Of a stretch of DNA of 64,000 nt, positions 39,501 through 54,500 are shown in pieces. Every line of letters begins with the position of its first letter. Within the stretch, counting starts at the first letter, position 1. Under the pieces are notes generated by a model that saw only the letters and a list, made by a program, of their open reading frames with translations, ran no database searches and had not been told where the DNA came from. Position numbers and translations under genes: made by a program. This stretch comes from Eremophila alpestris peregrina (taxonomy: Eukaryota > Chordata > Aves > Passeriformes > Alaudidae): positions 8,116,386 through 8,180,385 of the forward strand of contig WMCF01000032.1 in assembly GCA_009792885.1 (NCBI GenBank). Reading direction: 5' to 3'.

Positions 39501-42500
39501 GGGCCTGGCAGAGCCTGCTCCATTTCCCCACGCAGACCTGTCAAACTGCTTGATACCATATTAAAGCCATGTAAAAACCTCTCTCATTTTGCCTCACTCA
39601 AGCCTGTGGCACATCTCTGCCCTCTGAGAAATGGGATCCTGCAGTAGTGCAGAGCCAAACACACATTGAAATCTCTCTTCGTGCAAATTTTAGACCTGGC
39701 TTGAGAGAAAGATAAAACCAAAGCCTGCTGGAGATGAAAATAGGGAAATGCTGACTTATTTGTGGCAGTGCCTAACCTGATGGATTAACATGTGGCACCT
39801 GACCTTAGGAATTACAGGTAGTACCAGAAGTAATAACAAGTGCTTTCATATTCATTTGAAATATTTCTGTACTGGTTTCTGAGGGTTCTGCTCCTCACAC
39901 ACTTTGCTGTTGATGTGTTACATTTTGGCTGTTGTTGCATTTGCCTTTAAGCCTAGCTGATAAGGCATATCTAACATGAATGCTTAATTCCCAATGAATA
40001 TTTACAGTGTTGCAACAGCTGTTGCAAAGTCATCTTTGGACTCTCATAAATTGGTAATCTTTTCACCATCGGTTCTGAGTGGTGTAAAGAGATCTGTAAC
40101 AAGGAGTAAATACTTTGTTGCTAAACAAATACTTTGCAGCTTTCCAGAAAACTTGGAGTGTGCTGACACAGAACATAAAACTTACAAGAACTCCAGATAT
40201 GTTTATAATGTATTTTTCTACACTTTGAGGACCAAAAGGTCAAAAATCCCTCCCTTTCTGCAGAAATGATTTATGTGCCATAGTACTGGTGAAGGGATCA
40301 TACAAGCAGGATTCTTGATTTAGCACAGGGAAAATCACACATTTCCTTCCTTTTTTAGTGCTTGTATTAGGAGAAAAGAGTGACTTGGGGCTGTCTTGTG
40401 AAAACACAGATAGGAGGAGTTGGACTGGCATCAAATCCTCCTGTACAGGTGGCACACTGCTCCATCAGCAGTGCCAGTAGAATTCTTCTGCTCAGGAAGT
40501 TTGAGTACAGAGCACCTATGAGACAGATCTTAGTCAGAAATCACCCTTTCTAATGCAACAAAGCCTCAAAGAGAATCTTTGTTTGATCTGGAAAATTTTC
40601 AGGCTTCTCAGTGAATACACTGTTATGCAACCAAAGATGTCACCTTACTAGTAAAAACTATAAAATACAGACCTGTAATTGGCAATTATATTCCTCTCAG
40701 GGAAACAAAATTATTCTAAAGTCAACAGTGAGGCTCTGCTTGGCTTTCACTTTAGGTCAAGAATGTACTACTACAAAAAATGATGACAAACAACTTCAGT
40801 AAGTTATTTTTCACATCAAAGCTTGCCAGGTTGTGGTTGTTATTTGTTTTCTTTGTGGTGTGCAGGTCAGTTCTGGAGCCTGGAGGTGCAGGGCAGCACT
40901 GCAGATGTGTTCCCTGTGAAGGATGTTCCTCCCCACTGCCCTCCTGCAGTTTCCGTGTTCATTCCAGCCAGACTGGCTCTGCTGTGTAACTCAGCCCTGG
41001 CCAGGAAATGATTAACTGGCCATAACTGAAACTTCATGGGATGCATTAGGAGCTTATTGGTGCCTGTAACAGCCAGCTTGAAAGGGAAATGATTTGGTTT
41101 TGGGGGGTTCCACATCTCCCACTGCAGCTCCAGGTGCCATTCCCAGGTCCCTGGGCTGGCTATCACTTCCACCTTTGCAGTTTGGGTTTCTCCAGCAGTT
41201 CTCTCTGTGGTACCAAGGAACTTTGCTATGTCCTGACCAATGGCTTGTGGCAAAGCCTTCCCACTAGATGCTGAGTGCCTCTGGGTGTGCAGGGAGTTGG
41301 AGTTAAGAACAGGCTGAAACTGCATTAATACATTCTGGAGTTCTGTCTTTGTTTCCTGCTTTCACAGACTAGCAGGGAGCACAGGGACTTCCTTAACTTT
41401 CTCTGACAGAAGGATTTCCTTGTTGCCATATTTCCCTCTCTTACTTCATGCTCTGGATGACAAGACTTCATAGCATCATACTATTAAAGAGTGAAAATAT
41501 TTCGATTTTTTTTAACAATTTTTTTTTTTTCACTCACCCCCAGTGATGGTAGTGGCTGGAAGAGCATATTATGATAGCCTTGCAAAGATTGGGGACATAT
41601 CAGCAGATTCTCCAGTTTCTAAAGAATTAGGTAAGTGAAAACTCATTTTTAAAATTATTCCAGAGTAGAAACTTTATTTTTGCTTTCCTGCTGGCAGTTC
41701 ACAGAACAAATGTGAAGTAGATAAGGATCAGTAAAAGTATGTTCTACTCTTATATAACATGGATGGAAGGGATTAGATGCTTTTAAGGTGTGTTATTTCT
41801 CAAAACACTTACAATGTTTTGACAAAATTACCCTTTTCCCCCCTCCTTTTGTGAATACAAATCTTCCTATGCATTCAAAAGCATGTATTTTTAAGCTCAT
41901 ATAATTATAAAGTAAACATGAAAAAACATGTATCTTGATTTTTAATGCAGAGGTGAAGGTTGAAATACTTTTACAACAGAAGATTGGTTTGAGGAGTCCT
42001 CATGTACAGCAGCAGTTCTAAACTAAAACAATTTTCTGGTTGAGTGTCATTGTGAAGGGTTCAGTTTTACTTCACTACTTTTGATCAAGTGTATCTCTGA
42101 AAGCTCTCAGGTGCATTTATATTTATTTTCTACTTGAGCTTTTGAAAGAGAAACTGTAGACTCAAAGACAGATTAATTCTACATTAATATAAATCCACTT
42201 CAGGTTCTGTACTCTCCTGAAAATAATTTCTGAATGTTTGAAAGATCAGCAGCAGCACTTGACCTTGACAACTTCACTTCTGTAGGCAGAGCAGGATAAT
42301 TGCAACAACTGGGCAAAGGAATACAAAGTATTTGCAGTATTTCTGGCAAAAGATTCTCATTCAAAGCAAAGAACTGGGACCTGAGGAAACATTTGCTTAA
42401 TGCCTTCATTTGCTGTTTGACAAAAATAACTTGGTGACATCTCTTGCCTTTTGATTTTGGGCAATGTGGGACCCTTCCAGTGTGTAACTTGCATCTCCTC

Positions 42501-45500
42501 CTGGAACTCACAGTGCTTTGTTAATTCAGTGGATGAGTTTAGCAATTTTTTCCATAGCTCTGGGGAAGTAGAATTGAGGGGACAGACTCCTCTTGAAAGG
42601 TGGCCACTGGTTTCTGTGTGCTGCCTGCATTTTTGTGAAAGCACTTGTGGGTGAGTGCTGAGGTCTGTGCCGAGGGCTGGGAGTGGTGGAACAGCAAACA
42701 GGGCAGAGCAAACAGCCCTGAGCAGCAGCTCCTCTGTTTGCTCTGCAGGCTGTTTACAGAAAGCAGAGCTGCTGCTGGCAAACCACTGAACAGTTAAAAG
42801 GAATGGCCATGCAGAGACTTGGGAAATAGCAGAAAATGCACAGTTTTTGCAATCCAGCAGTTGGTCAGATTCATGGAAGTAACTGATTTGTGACTTGTCA
42901 CTGTCTGCTTATTTGGAAATATTATTATTATTATTATTGGGTAATCTTCTGCTGACTTCTGAAAATAGTTGCTTTTCCCTATTATTTGGGACAATACAGA
43001 ATTGTGATTGAAAACATATTTTAGTAACTATGAATTCCCTCCAGCAATTACAAACTTTTTGAAGATATACCATAGTGAGAAAACACAGCCTTCTTCCCTC
43101 TGTTCACCTTCTGCTTTGACTGTTACTGCAGAAAAACCTATTCTTCTCAAGGCAAACAGCAACCCTGGATTTCTTCCAACATAGTCTCTGATGGAATACT
43201 TAATTTAGAGATAAGGGAAGTCAATGAATGCTGGAAAAGGCAGGATAATGTGGTTAGGAGTCTGTGACAGATCATTTGCATTTTCAAGAAAAAGTCTTAC
43301 AAGTTCTGAAGCTGGGCTGCAATATTCCAGTATTTACCAAAGAAATATGACACAGCCAGGTGTCTCTTAAAGTACCTGCTTGAGAAGAAAAGTATTTACT
43401 GTACACTTTGGTGTTTTAATAACATTGCAGTGCATGCTGAGCAGTGTGGGGCATGTAAGGACAGATCAAACTTTGGGCTCTGTAACTCTGCTGCAGCCCC
43501 TGTGCCGTTTTCTCATCCAGGAGTTCCTTCCAAAAGACAAGTGGTTGAGCACCAGCAGCTCTGTCATGTATAACACTCCTGTTATCTCTGCCAAATTCGA
43601 GGTGGTTTCACAGTTCAAACCCAGAGCATTCCCTGCCAGTGGGATGTAAAGACTGGTATCAAAGCCACAGCCAAAGCTGCTCCTCACAGGGAAACACAGA
43701 ACATGGGCTTCTGACATGAGGCAGGGAAATCCACACCAGCCCCACAGCAGAAATGGAATAGAAATAAAGGAGATTTTCTTTTGAAGTAGAGGGTAGAAAG
43801 CAGAAAGGTGGAGAAGTCATAGGGGGGAAAAAATCAAGTAAAAATGCCAGAAATCCTTTTTTCTGTTGAGTGAGATTGCAGCAGAAGAGGGAAACGAGCA
43901 TGAACAGGAAATCTGGATATTCCAGCTGATTCAGAGCTTTTGTACTCAGTATCTCTATCTTTCAAGTCTGGTTGAAGCTCTCTGAACTATTTTAATACAG
44001 AATAATTTAAGCAAATTGAGGAAGTAGAAGAATGTGCTGCAGTCATAACACAATCCTTATGAATAAGGTATGAGCTGATTGAGTCAACATGCTTTCTAAT
44101 TTTGTATTTCCCTAAATTTCTGAGCTTGTAGTCCCTCAGACTTGGCTATGAGCATTTTAAGAACAGAATCTGAATTTATGTGCTTCAAGCTATTCTGCAA
44201 TATGGAATTTGCATACCTTTTTTCCAAGGCACCTTTTGAAAATCCCTCTAGGAAGAAAAGATAGAAAACAAGAAACTGCATGTTTAAAAATGTTAAGATT
44301 TCATACCATTCAAATCTCAGCACACCACAGCAGCACAAAATGCTGTGTTTCAGTAATGCAGTAAAACCAATTTCACACAGACACTTTGCCACGGTGCTAA
44401 AATACCAACTTTCACATGTTGCTAATTGTTTTTGTCTTGCTCAAAACACAGAGGCTTGTGAGGCTTTTGTCATGTGGATTTTTAGTGCTTGTAATTTAAT
44501 TAAATCTCCTCTGGTAACTCCTGTCTCTGTAGGCTTCACTTGCAGGAGGAATTGGGGAGTGAATTGCTGCTTGCCTGTGGAATTCTGCTTTTGCTATCTT
44601 CCCAACTATCTCCTCCAGCACCTGCCAGCTATTGTATCTCATTTTATATTGTGGGTGTAAAGTCCCACTCTGGTTTGTTGTGTAGCAACAGTATCTACAG
44701 CAGGCACCCACAATTACAGCATGGTCTGTACCCAGAGCTTGTTGCTCAAGAATTAAGGAGTGTAAACTGTTAATTGCTTGTGCAAATAGAAGAAATAAAA
44801 ATATTACATTGCATGGTTTTGATCAATGGAACTAAATGGAAGATCAATATGTTAGTGGGACAATCAGAGGAGACAAAAGTCTCTTCCCTAATCTAACCAA
44901 GACTGACAGTTTATTTAAAGATTACTCTGGTTTACAGGCTTGTTTCTTATAGTTGCATTCTGTTAAAACTTAATTTGAAACAGGTATGCAAGAGCTTATG
45001 AAGTCTAAAATGTAAGAATTTGGGAAAATTGTGTTCCTTTGAGAAGAATTTTTTTTTGGTTAAAAACCACTACAAATGATCTAGAGAAGCAAGTACTGAA
45101 GTAAAAAATTGCTCTTTGTTGTGGCAGTCACAAGATAGAGGGTGGGGGGAGAAAACCCCAAAACTTCTCCTGGTGGAATTCTGTCCAGACAGAGGGTGAG
45201 CCCTGAACCTGATGTTCTCTCAAGCACCAGAGAACAGACTGTTCTGCAGGTTAAGAGACACGATTTGAACACATTCACAGAACACTTTTGCCTGTCAAGT
45301 GGTGCAGTTTTAAAGGTGACCACAACTCTGTCATGTTTTGTCAAATAGAAAACCTTGTGGTACAGCAACAGCACTTTGTTTTCCACAGCAATGGAGTGAT
45401 TGCAGGAATTCTGTGACATGAATTACAGGGCAGGGGTTCTCTATATATCCATTATTCCTTTTTCTGAGAGCCTTTATGCCTCCAGCTATTGGGGGAGCTG

Positions 45501-48500
45501 CATTTTAGCTTGAGAGTCAAGGCTGATAAACCTTCAGGCAGAATAAATTAGTGGTTGTTGGGGAATGGACCTGCCATTTATCCAAAACTTGGCATTTTTT
45601 ATGAATATCTATCAAGGTTTTAAGATACACTTCTTGAATAACATCTAACACTTCCACAAAGATCCCTTAGTAACTGTTTCCTAGCTTTTTGTAGAGCAAA
45701 CTAACAACTAACCATTTGATAATCATGTACATTTAATACTAATAGAAGCAGTAGTGTGAGGTTCAATCTGTAGAGAGTTGTGATTATTTTTTTTTAGTGG
45801 TAACCACTTTATTTCAGTTTTGCAACTAAGAGAAACTCTGTGGGCTTTTCTTCCTCCTCATTATTTTCAGAAATGAGAGAATTTCTGTGTCAGAAACTGT
45901 GAGCTTTAAATGGTCAATTCATAGAGAAAAAAAATCTGGAACTAAAATGGAAAATTCTAATTTTGCTAAAACAGACATATCTACTTGTTGAAAAATTTCT
46001 AATCAGACCATAATGTAAAGCAGTACCTTTGAAAATATTATTTTGGTAGTACTATTCAAAACTGTCTTATTTTCTTCCTGTTTAATAAGCAAAATTGCCA
46101 CTTGACTGGGTATTTTTCAGAGCTCTCTGTTGTTAATTCTGGGACACAGCACTTGTGTCACTGTCACTAGTGAGAAAACCAGGCAGAAAAAGAGAAAATT
46201 CCCTGGTTCAGGATGGATGTAGCTCTACTTGCATTAAAATGGAAAAGGGAGGGAGGGGAGTTGTTGGCTTGCTTTAACACATCTCCATTGCCCTGTCAGC
46301 TGGGGTTGTGTTTCACTTGGAAAGATGACACCGTGCTCTGCTCCCTTCCCTGGCTCATCTCTGACACCTCGTCCCCCTCATTCACCCTGCAGGACCCAGG
46401 TGCCACCTCTGCAGTGGATTGTGCTGGACAGAAAGCAAAGTGAGGGGAGCCAGCAGAGCCTTTAGCACCTCATCTGCTGGGAACTTCTGGGAAAGCAGCT
46501 TAGAGGCTGCAGTCCTGGCAGTGACAATCAGCCCAGCTTTTCCTATGAGCATTAATAAAAGAGCCTTCTGCTGTATTTATAATGGAATTTCATTTGAAGA
46601 AGCCACTCCTGTGCTAGAAAAGGAAACTGCACAGAGAGCTGTCTTGAAGGGGAAATAGAATTTGTGGGGTTTTACAGGAATAAGGTTTTGTATCTTCCAG
46701 TTACCCAGTAACATTCCAGCCTTGTGCTTTATGAACCCCCAATCTGCCAAAAGGTGGGAGGAGATGAGCCAGTGTTGGGTGTAAATTCTGTAATATTTCC
46801 CTGATAGAATAGAAACCAGAAATGATACTTTCAACAAGCAGTCAACAGGAGGTGGGTTTGTTACTGAACATAAAGAATGTGCCTAGAAATGGATACTGCA
46901 GTTTGTGCTTGCAGAACTACCCAAAAAAAGTTTGTTCTGTATACAGTTATATCTTTGTAAATTTTGTTAGGAAGACTTCCAGATAAGTTACAAATTTTCA
47001 GGTTCTAAAAATGGCTGATGGGAGGAAACAGAATATAAAAATACACAAGGCCTTTGGTAATGATTGCAGCAACACCAAAGAAAAGAAAGAAGACAGATAT
47101 TCATAGGATTTCAGTGATAATTTTCCAGCTGTTTTTTCATCTTAAGTCAAATAACAGATTACATTTTTCAGTCAGTTTTAATACTTTATTCCCCACCTGC
47201 CTCAGTGCTGCTGCTCCCTATAAACTGAAGCTGATTCTCCTGTTGGTGGTAAGTCCCTCTCAGTGAGAGAAAGAATGGAAAGTAAATGACAGCTTGGTGA
47301 GGAAAATAACATCATATTTGTGACTAGCTTGTAAATGCTGCAGTGAAAGTCTGACTATATTTAGTCTGTGCAGTCAGCCCTTCCTGCTGAATTATTTCTC
47401 AACAAAAAACATAATCCAGTATCCATTGTGGATGCCCAGTCCCACAGGGCAGGGCAGGGAACCAAAACCAATTGTCTTGGACTTCTGAGAAAGAGGATTT
47501 TATCAAAACTTTTGACTCAGTTTAGGTGTGGGGTTTTTTTGGGTTTTTTTTTGGACACTGCTAAGACTGTGAAACTCAGTGGCAGTTCCAAAATGCTGTA
47601 ATGAAAGTTGCAGTGATTCCTTGTGGTTTAGTGCATTTCATGTAACATTTATATTTATAATGATGACTTAAATATTTACCCTCTCTGCTATTGGAAACCC
47701 ATAAAAACTTCAGTTTTTGCTGGTTGGCATGATTTATTTGTTCCATCCCTGCTGTAAAGCAGAGATCAGCTCTCCTGGATGATCTTCCCTAACTAATCTG
47801 CCTCAGAGCAGCAGGGTTTCATCCAGGCAGGTTCAGGCTTGTGGCTCTATTGTAACTTATTTTCTTTTCACCTGGCCTGTGTGAGGAGTAGGAGTCCCTG
47901 CACACCACTGCAGCCCAGGTATGAAAAGCTGGGCTTTCAGGGATTCCAAGGCTCTGTAAGAGTCTCTGCCATACAAACCTCAATAGATTGTAGGTTTATA
48001 TGTTTGGGTGAAAAAAACAAAAAGAATAACACTAATGCCTGCAGCAGACTTCACATATATTAGTATGGAAAAACAAGTTTGTAATTTTTCATGCATTATT
48101 TACATGGTATATGCTTTTCCTTTCCTTTTTTTAACATTAAATTTAGTTTCTGTGCTTCCAATCATCTGAGACAAGCTGAATATTTCATGTTGATCAGCAT
48201 CTGTTCAGTGATATAGGATGTTTTTAAAAATTTTAATGTCTGAAATTTTTTTGGCTAAGAAATCAAAACATCTTGTGAGAAATGGGGGAACTGGACTGCA
48301 GACTGAACTTTGCTGAATCTGCCCTAAAGCCACATTCCTCTTTGGAATACAATGTGAGCTGATGTTTTTGTTCCATTTAAAACAGGAAAATAGGAGCATC
48401 ACCCCAAGAACCAACTGAGAGTAACTGGAAACTGAAATGGTCTTGTTAATCTCTGAAGTATTCACTCTTTTCCAGCTTTATGTGGGAATAAGTGATGGAT

Positions 48501-51500
48501 TAGCAGCTCATTGCCCACTTTATAGCATGGTGTGAATTGTGCAGTACTTTCTAAAATCACCTGTGTCCAGCTGAAAGAATTTGGCATTCATTTCAGTCTT
48601 AGTAAAGTAGGTTTAAAAAGCAAGTTGATCCTTGGGTTTAACTGAATATGGCTTATAAAAAGGCACAGACTTTCTAAGGTATAAAGAGCTGAGCAGTATT
48701 ATATCTCTTTTAATATTTAAATATCCCAAAGCTCTAAAGTAAAAGAATTTTAATTCAAGTCATTACAATTCTGTCTTCTGTACTGGGAAGGTCCTTTGTT
48801 ATGTGGTCCTAAACTATTTCATATGATCATCAATGAAGTTTTAGGACAAGAAAAGGGTGACTATAAATAGTCTTGAAAGGAAATGATATCATAAGAGGTG
48901 CTGGGCTACTAGAATAGAAGTGAACTGTGCTCTACCCCTTCATTGTTTGCCTAATTATGAAAGAGGAAAAGGATCTCTGAGTAAGAGGATTCTTTGAATC
49001 TATTCCCCATGCTGAGAGCAATGACAGGGAAGTTCAGGAGAGCATTGCCAAGTGTGTGTCAGTGGGACACAGACACTTGTGTGGGTTATTTATGGATGTA
49101 GAGGCACATGTGTACAAAATCCAGCTGATATTTGGGGAGGGCAGAGCTCAGGGTGCAGCATTCACTCTGAAAGTGGAATGCTGAAAGTCCCCTGTGCTCC
49201 AACTGATGCATCTTGTGCCTAGAAAGTTCTGTGTGCTGGGTGAAGCAGCTGTGGACTCCTGGAAAGAATTCATGTGACTGGATGGAAACTGGCTGAAGTT
49301 TTAGGCTTTTTTGGTTTGGGTTGTTTGGGGTTTTTTCACTTGAATCAGATGAAAATTTGATTGATTACTGGTTTTGTCTGGAGGCAAGATAATCACACTA
49401 CTTGGGCATCTTGTTTATCTCTTCTGTATCAATGAGACTGTAAAATAATTATTCATTTCCCTTAACCCTTCATCTATTTTAAATTAACTGAGTTATTTGC
49501 TTGTTATATCACAGAACCATTTCTGTTGTTCACAGCCTTAGTGAGAACTCTGCACATTTCAAAATTAATCTCAGAATGCCATTCAGAATGCAAAGTTCTC
49601 CTTGCTTCTATTTTTATTTTATTTATGTATGGTTCTGCCTCAGGCTATTACATGTAGCAGGTAGAATGGACTTAAAATACTTGACTGCACTTTAAAATCT
49701 CTTCCCCTTTCCTTGATTGCAGGCTTTATTATTTTTTTTTCTCCTCCCCTTCACCTTCTGCAGTCACCTTCACAAAATGGCACTGAATGGTCATGTGTCA
49801 ATGCCATTTTTTAAAATGAATTACAGGGAGATTTACCCCTGAATTCCTATTCCATGTTCACCCATGCAGTGAGGGAAGGCAGACCTGACCTCCTGATTTA
49901 TGTGCATATTGCTGTTAATTCTGCAGATGAGGGGAGTTAAAGCAATCTGGACAAATTGTATCAGAAGAAAAGTGCAGTTAGAGCTGGGCAAGTTTTACAT
50001 CATTTTATCCTTCTTTATGATTTTCTTCTTTCATATGTTAAATTCCATTAAAGCTTTTTGGTTTCATTAAAGCATCTTTAAATTAAACCCTCCCAATCAC
50101 ATAAATGATGAATTTAACCCGTTTGAAGCTTAGCAGATGTTTTGTTCAATCGTATTTATTTGTTACACTGTATTCCTTTGAAACTTCCTATTTTACCACC
50201 TCCTGGGGGCTGCTGTTTTCAAAGGACTTTGTTTCTCACTTTCCCATGTCAGAAATGCCTTTTTTCTGGGCAGAGGGTGACCTGGGGAAAGGAGCATCTA
50301 ATAACACCCTTGGACCCTGCTGTCTCATGTGCAGCTTTGACTCAGCCTTTCATTGCCTTGTTTAATAGAAATAATGATGTGGCTTCTTCTCTAAAGTGAA
50401 TCAACCTGCCCTGAATACAAAACAGGACAACAGGAGGTAAATGAGTGATATAATTAAGCATTTTGCCTGTTCCCAGACATCTAAAAAAGTCTCACTTATA
50501 TTAATAAGACTTGAAATTTTTCAAGAGCAACCTCCTCTAAATGAAACAAAATTGAAGTATATTTCAAGTTAGCTGATGTAATTAATACTTTTATTGATTC
50601 TAATGTAGCTGTTTGGTATTTGAAAAGTTTAAGTGGTTTTGCAGGTAGTTGTTGGTACTTGTTTCTATGACAGAACTCTATTGATTGAGTTCCATTTTTG
50701 TTTCTAACTTGAACAAATTCTTCTCGACATTGCAAGAACAGTCAACAGAAGGTGAAAAGGTAAATAACCTGAACAATCAGCCAGTGCAAACACTGAGGTT
50801 GAAGTGTAACTTCTGCAGAAGTTCTGGCCTTACAATGAGTGTTTCTGAGAGGAATTGCTGTCCTTGGTTTTCATCTCCTGGGCAAGAGAACCTTTCAGGG
50901 ATGTTCTCTTGCTCANNNNNNNNNNNNNNNNNNNNNNNNNNNNNNNNNNNNNTTACTTTTTCAACAGAAAATATAGATACAGCCAACAGCCTTGGTTAAG
51001 CCTAAAACTATTCCACAAATTCCAGAACTTTCAGCTTTAAAGATCTTTCTGTGGGTGCACTGAATCCAATTGAAACTGAAATGAATTTAGCATGGAATCA
51101 TTGCTGTTTATGATCCTGTATCAATTATAGCTGTATTATGACACATGGTTTCAAGAACTGTATATGAGGAATGTTTGGTTAATTTTTAAGTCATTTAAGG
51201 TATTTGAGATGTTCCCCCAAAATCCTTTTCTGAAAGAGATTGATGTCTCCTTTCCCTGCACCTCTAAGGTAACAGCAGAATATCAGAGCAAGGATCTGGG
51301 AACATCTAAAACTGCTTTTTTGTTTTCTAAAACAAAGGGGGAATATTTAAGATACACCTACTTTATTGAGTCACAAAGATTTCATGTTCAGGCTGTGGGG
51401 AGATGGAAAGCAGAGAAAATGTGTCATTGGCAGACAAATATTTTAACAGTTATGTTTAAAATCAATAACACTGTTTTGGGTTTATTAATTCATTGCAGAA

Positions 51501-54500
51501 TATGATGCCTAAAACTGGTTTAAGTTTACAGGAGGGCTGCCCCAAATTGAACTTCAGTGGGCTGGTGTCATGTGCCCTGGTCATGTTTTGTTTGATACGT
51601 TTGGGGTTTGCCAATAAACGATGACAAGGTTAATATTTGATTATCAGGTATTATGAGCTCTCAAATATAAAACCTAATCATGAGCAGCTTTAATATAGAG
51701 CAGGATATTTTAATTGGAGTGAGAAATACATGTTTGTCTTCACCTTAAGGAGTTTTCTGTACCTTTCTGTAAGAGCCTGGCCTTAGGTGATGCTGCCATG
51801 AATCCAGAGTAATCCACTGTCTTTCTTAGAGCTATTCTATAATTCACCATGGTGATTGAAATTCAAATATCATACTGAACTTGTTGCATTTCCTTTCTCC
51901 TTGGACACTGTTCTGTGTAGGCTGGGGGTTGTTTTGTGTTTCCTGAATTAGTCTTCCATGAAAACTTGTGTCCTCATATAAATTAATTGAGGGGAATACC
52001 ATCTCAATGTGACTAACCCATTATCTTAACCTGGTGTAACCTTAACGTGATGTATGTTCACTGCAGAAATGCTCTCAGTTTATTCAAAGGGCAGAATCTG
52101 ATCTAGAATTTAAATCCTAACAGATCAGGGTGTGGTTACTATGGATGGTTCTTTTCATGTTTTGAAAGGGGAGATGAAATGGGTGAGCTGCTACATGCAG
52201 TGCCTGTGGATTCCTGGTGGCAGAATAAGGTATATATCATATAATATAATATCCTAGAATAAAGTATATCTATATACATTGAGTATAAATATGACTTTTG
52301 CCTGATGCACAGTGCAGGAAATCTCTGCTTGAGAGCAAAACAAAATGCAATTAGGGACAGAGTCACTGACAACCAAACACACTGTTTAAAGGTGATCCAG
52401 AGCACTCTAAAATAACCCAGCACAAAGCCTTTAGAGGGAGGTGTAGCATTCAGAGCTCTCTCCAGGACATGTTTTGGCAGTGTGATTTTTGTCACAGGGA
52501 TGAAAAGCCCATTTCCAAGCGGGCACTCGGAGCCCAGGGCCGGGAATGCTGCAGTGGGTGTGAGGCAGGAATAACCCCGGGCTGTGGCAGCTTTTCCACT
52601 GCCGGTGCCCCAGGTGAAAGGGAGGTTGTTGGAGGCAGGCAGGGCTGCAGCAGGGAGGAGGGAGGGAGCCCGGGGCTGAGTCAATGCCCAGCCTTGTTGG
52701 ATGTCTGTCTGTCTGTCTGTCTGTCCGTGCTGGGAGCGAGGGCGGTGCCAAGGATTAGCTCAGTGCTCTGCCTTGGCAGCCGCTGCTCCAAGTGGGGCTT
52801 TTGCTCAGAGGGAGAAGAAGTTTGTTTTAAAAGCACAGAAATCTGTAAGGGGAGTTATTTTCAGAGCGTTCTGGTTCCCACCCTGAATTTCTCTGACTTC
52901 CCAAGCAGCTTTCTAGTCTGTGTATGTAAAACCAAATGAACTTTGTCATTTTGTTTGTATTTCTTGATTTTTCCTGCTTTCTTCTAGTAACATTTTCCTT
53001 TTTAAGTTGTAGATAAGTCTTCACAAGCCTCTTCTAACTTTTAAAGCCCATTACAGTCTAAAATGTGTCTTTTGAGTTGAGTTGGTGAAACAGAAACAGT
53101 CGGAACTAAAGTGCATTTACTTCTGGAGCCTTAAAATAACACTGCTCACCTCCATTATTTCAAGTGTTTGTGCAACTAATTGTATTTACTTTTCTATTGC
53201 ATGTGAGCAACTAATTACTATAGCACCTCTCACTTCTCACAGTATTTATATTGCTGTAGTCACCAGCAACTTCAAATATGAACAACAAAACCACAGCACT
53301 CTGTGGGCTGTACAGAGCTCAGAAAAACTATATACATTTTAAAATAAAGCACTCCTCTGTCTCTGTGACTGTGAATTCCTTTTTTTGCCAGTCAGGGCTG
53401 TTCTCACTGCATTCTGATTATTTCCTCCAAGTGTCCTGCAGTCTGTTGTGCAAAGAGAGGAGGAGGGATTCCTGAAAAGCCAGGAGAGACACTTGTGTTT
53501 CTTCCTTGTCTGTGCAGATGACAAGGTTTTCATGAATAGTTCTGTCATTCATTTACTGAGCCAATTTTTTTAATTATTGGCATTTATTGGGAGCTTTTCT
53601 GAACAGCTGAACAATCTGAAGCATTATGGGATGGTGTTTGCTCAGGGGTTCTCAAAGAATATGGATGGTAGAAAACAAAATTCATACAGCAGAGCGTTGA
53701 GGACTTAATGCATCCTTTCTGCTTTAACTCAAAAAAAGGGAAGTAGAATTACAGAAGATGGTAAAGAGGAGAGAGACACAGTCCCAGGCAGGGACTGCCA
53801 GTGATGTGCAGGAGTTACAGAACTGCTCACTCTGCAGCCCTGCCTGTGCATGAGCACAGCACAACTGCAGGTCCCTGTGGCAAATCCAGGTGGGACAGCT
53901 GCAGGGGTGACTGAGGGATACAAGGAAGGATCCCTGGAGGAGGTGTGTGCCAGGGAACCAGCTGTCAAACTGAACCTGCCAGTCCTGCCATGCAAATGGG
54001 GTGCAGGAAAACACAGCTCTGGTCAAGGCTTGCACCTGCAGCCCAGTCTGTGCATCTGATCATGGTCCTGGCACTTGCAGTTTTGGTACCAGTGAGCTGC
54101 AATCACCCAAATGCAGGTGCTGTGTGTCCTCAGCAGTGCTGCAGTGTCCCAGGCAGGGTGGCACTGTCGCTGTGCCAGGGCACAGGAGGGAGTGGGGCTG
54201 ATGTGGCAGGCAGGGTGATGTGGCTGCAGGCGGGGCAGCACCAGCTCACCTTACACTGCTTGCACAGACAGCCACACCCCAAACACAGAGGGGTGTCTCC
54301 TCTGTGTCCTCCTGGAGCCAAATGGAACAGTTCAGCTGCTCACAGTCCCCACTGGGCTGTGGGAGTCTGTGCTGGAAGGCAGCAGGGCAGGAGGGGATAT
54401 TCAGGGTGTGAGGATGCTGAGGGATCAGCTTTGCCTTGGCTGTACAGTGGGAACTCCTGTGTGGGTCAGGTCTGTTCCAGCAGGTGTGCACAGAGGCAGC

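Noticed and set aside
47529..47555. G/T run in intron 3
   Set aside because: A plain low-complexity run of T with a few G. No sign of a poly(A) tail of an inserted retrotransposon on either side.
52139..52684. 181-codon minus-strand frame in intron 3
   Set aside because: Crosses from an AT-rich tract into the CpG-rich patch. The C-terminal half is coded by the AT tract and the N-terminal half is low complexity. No homology recognised.
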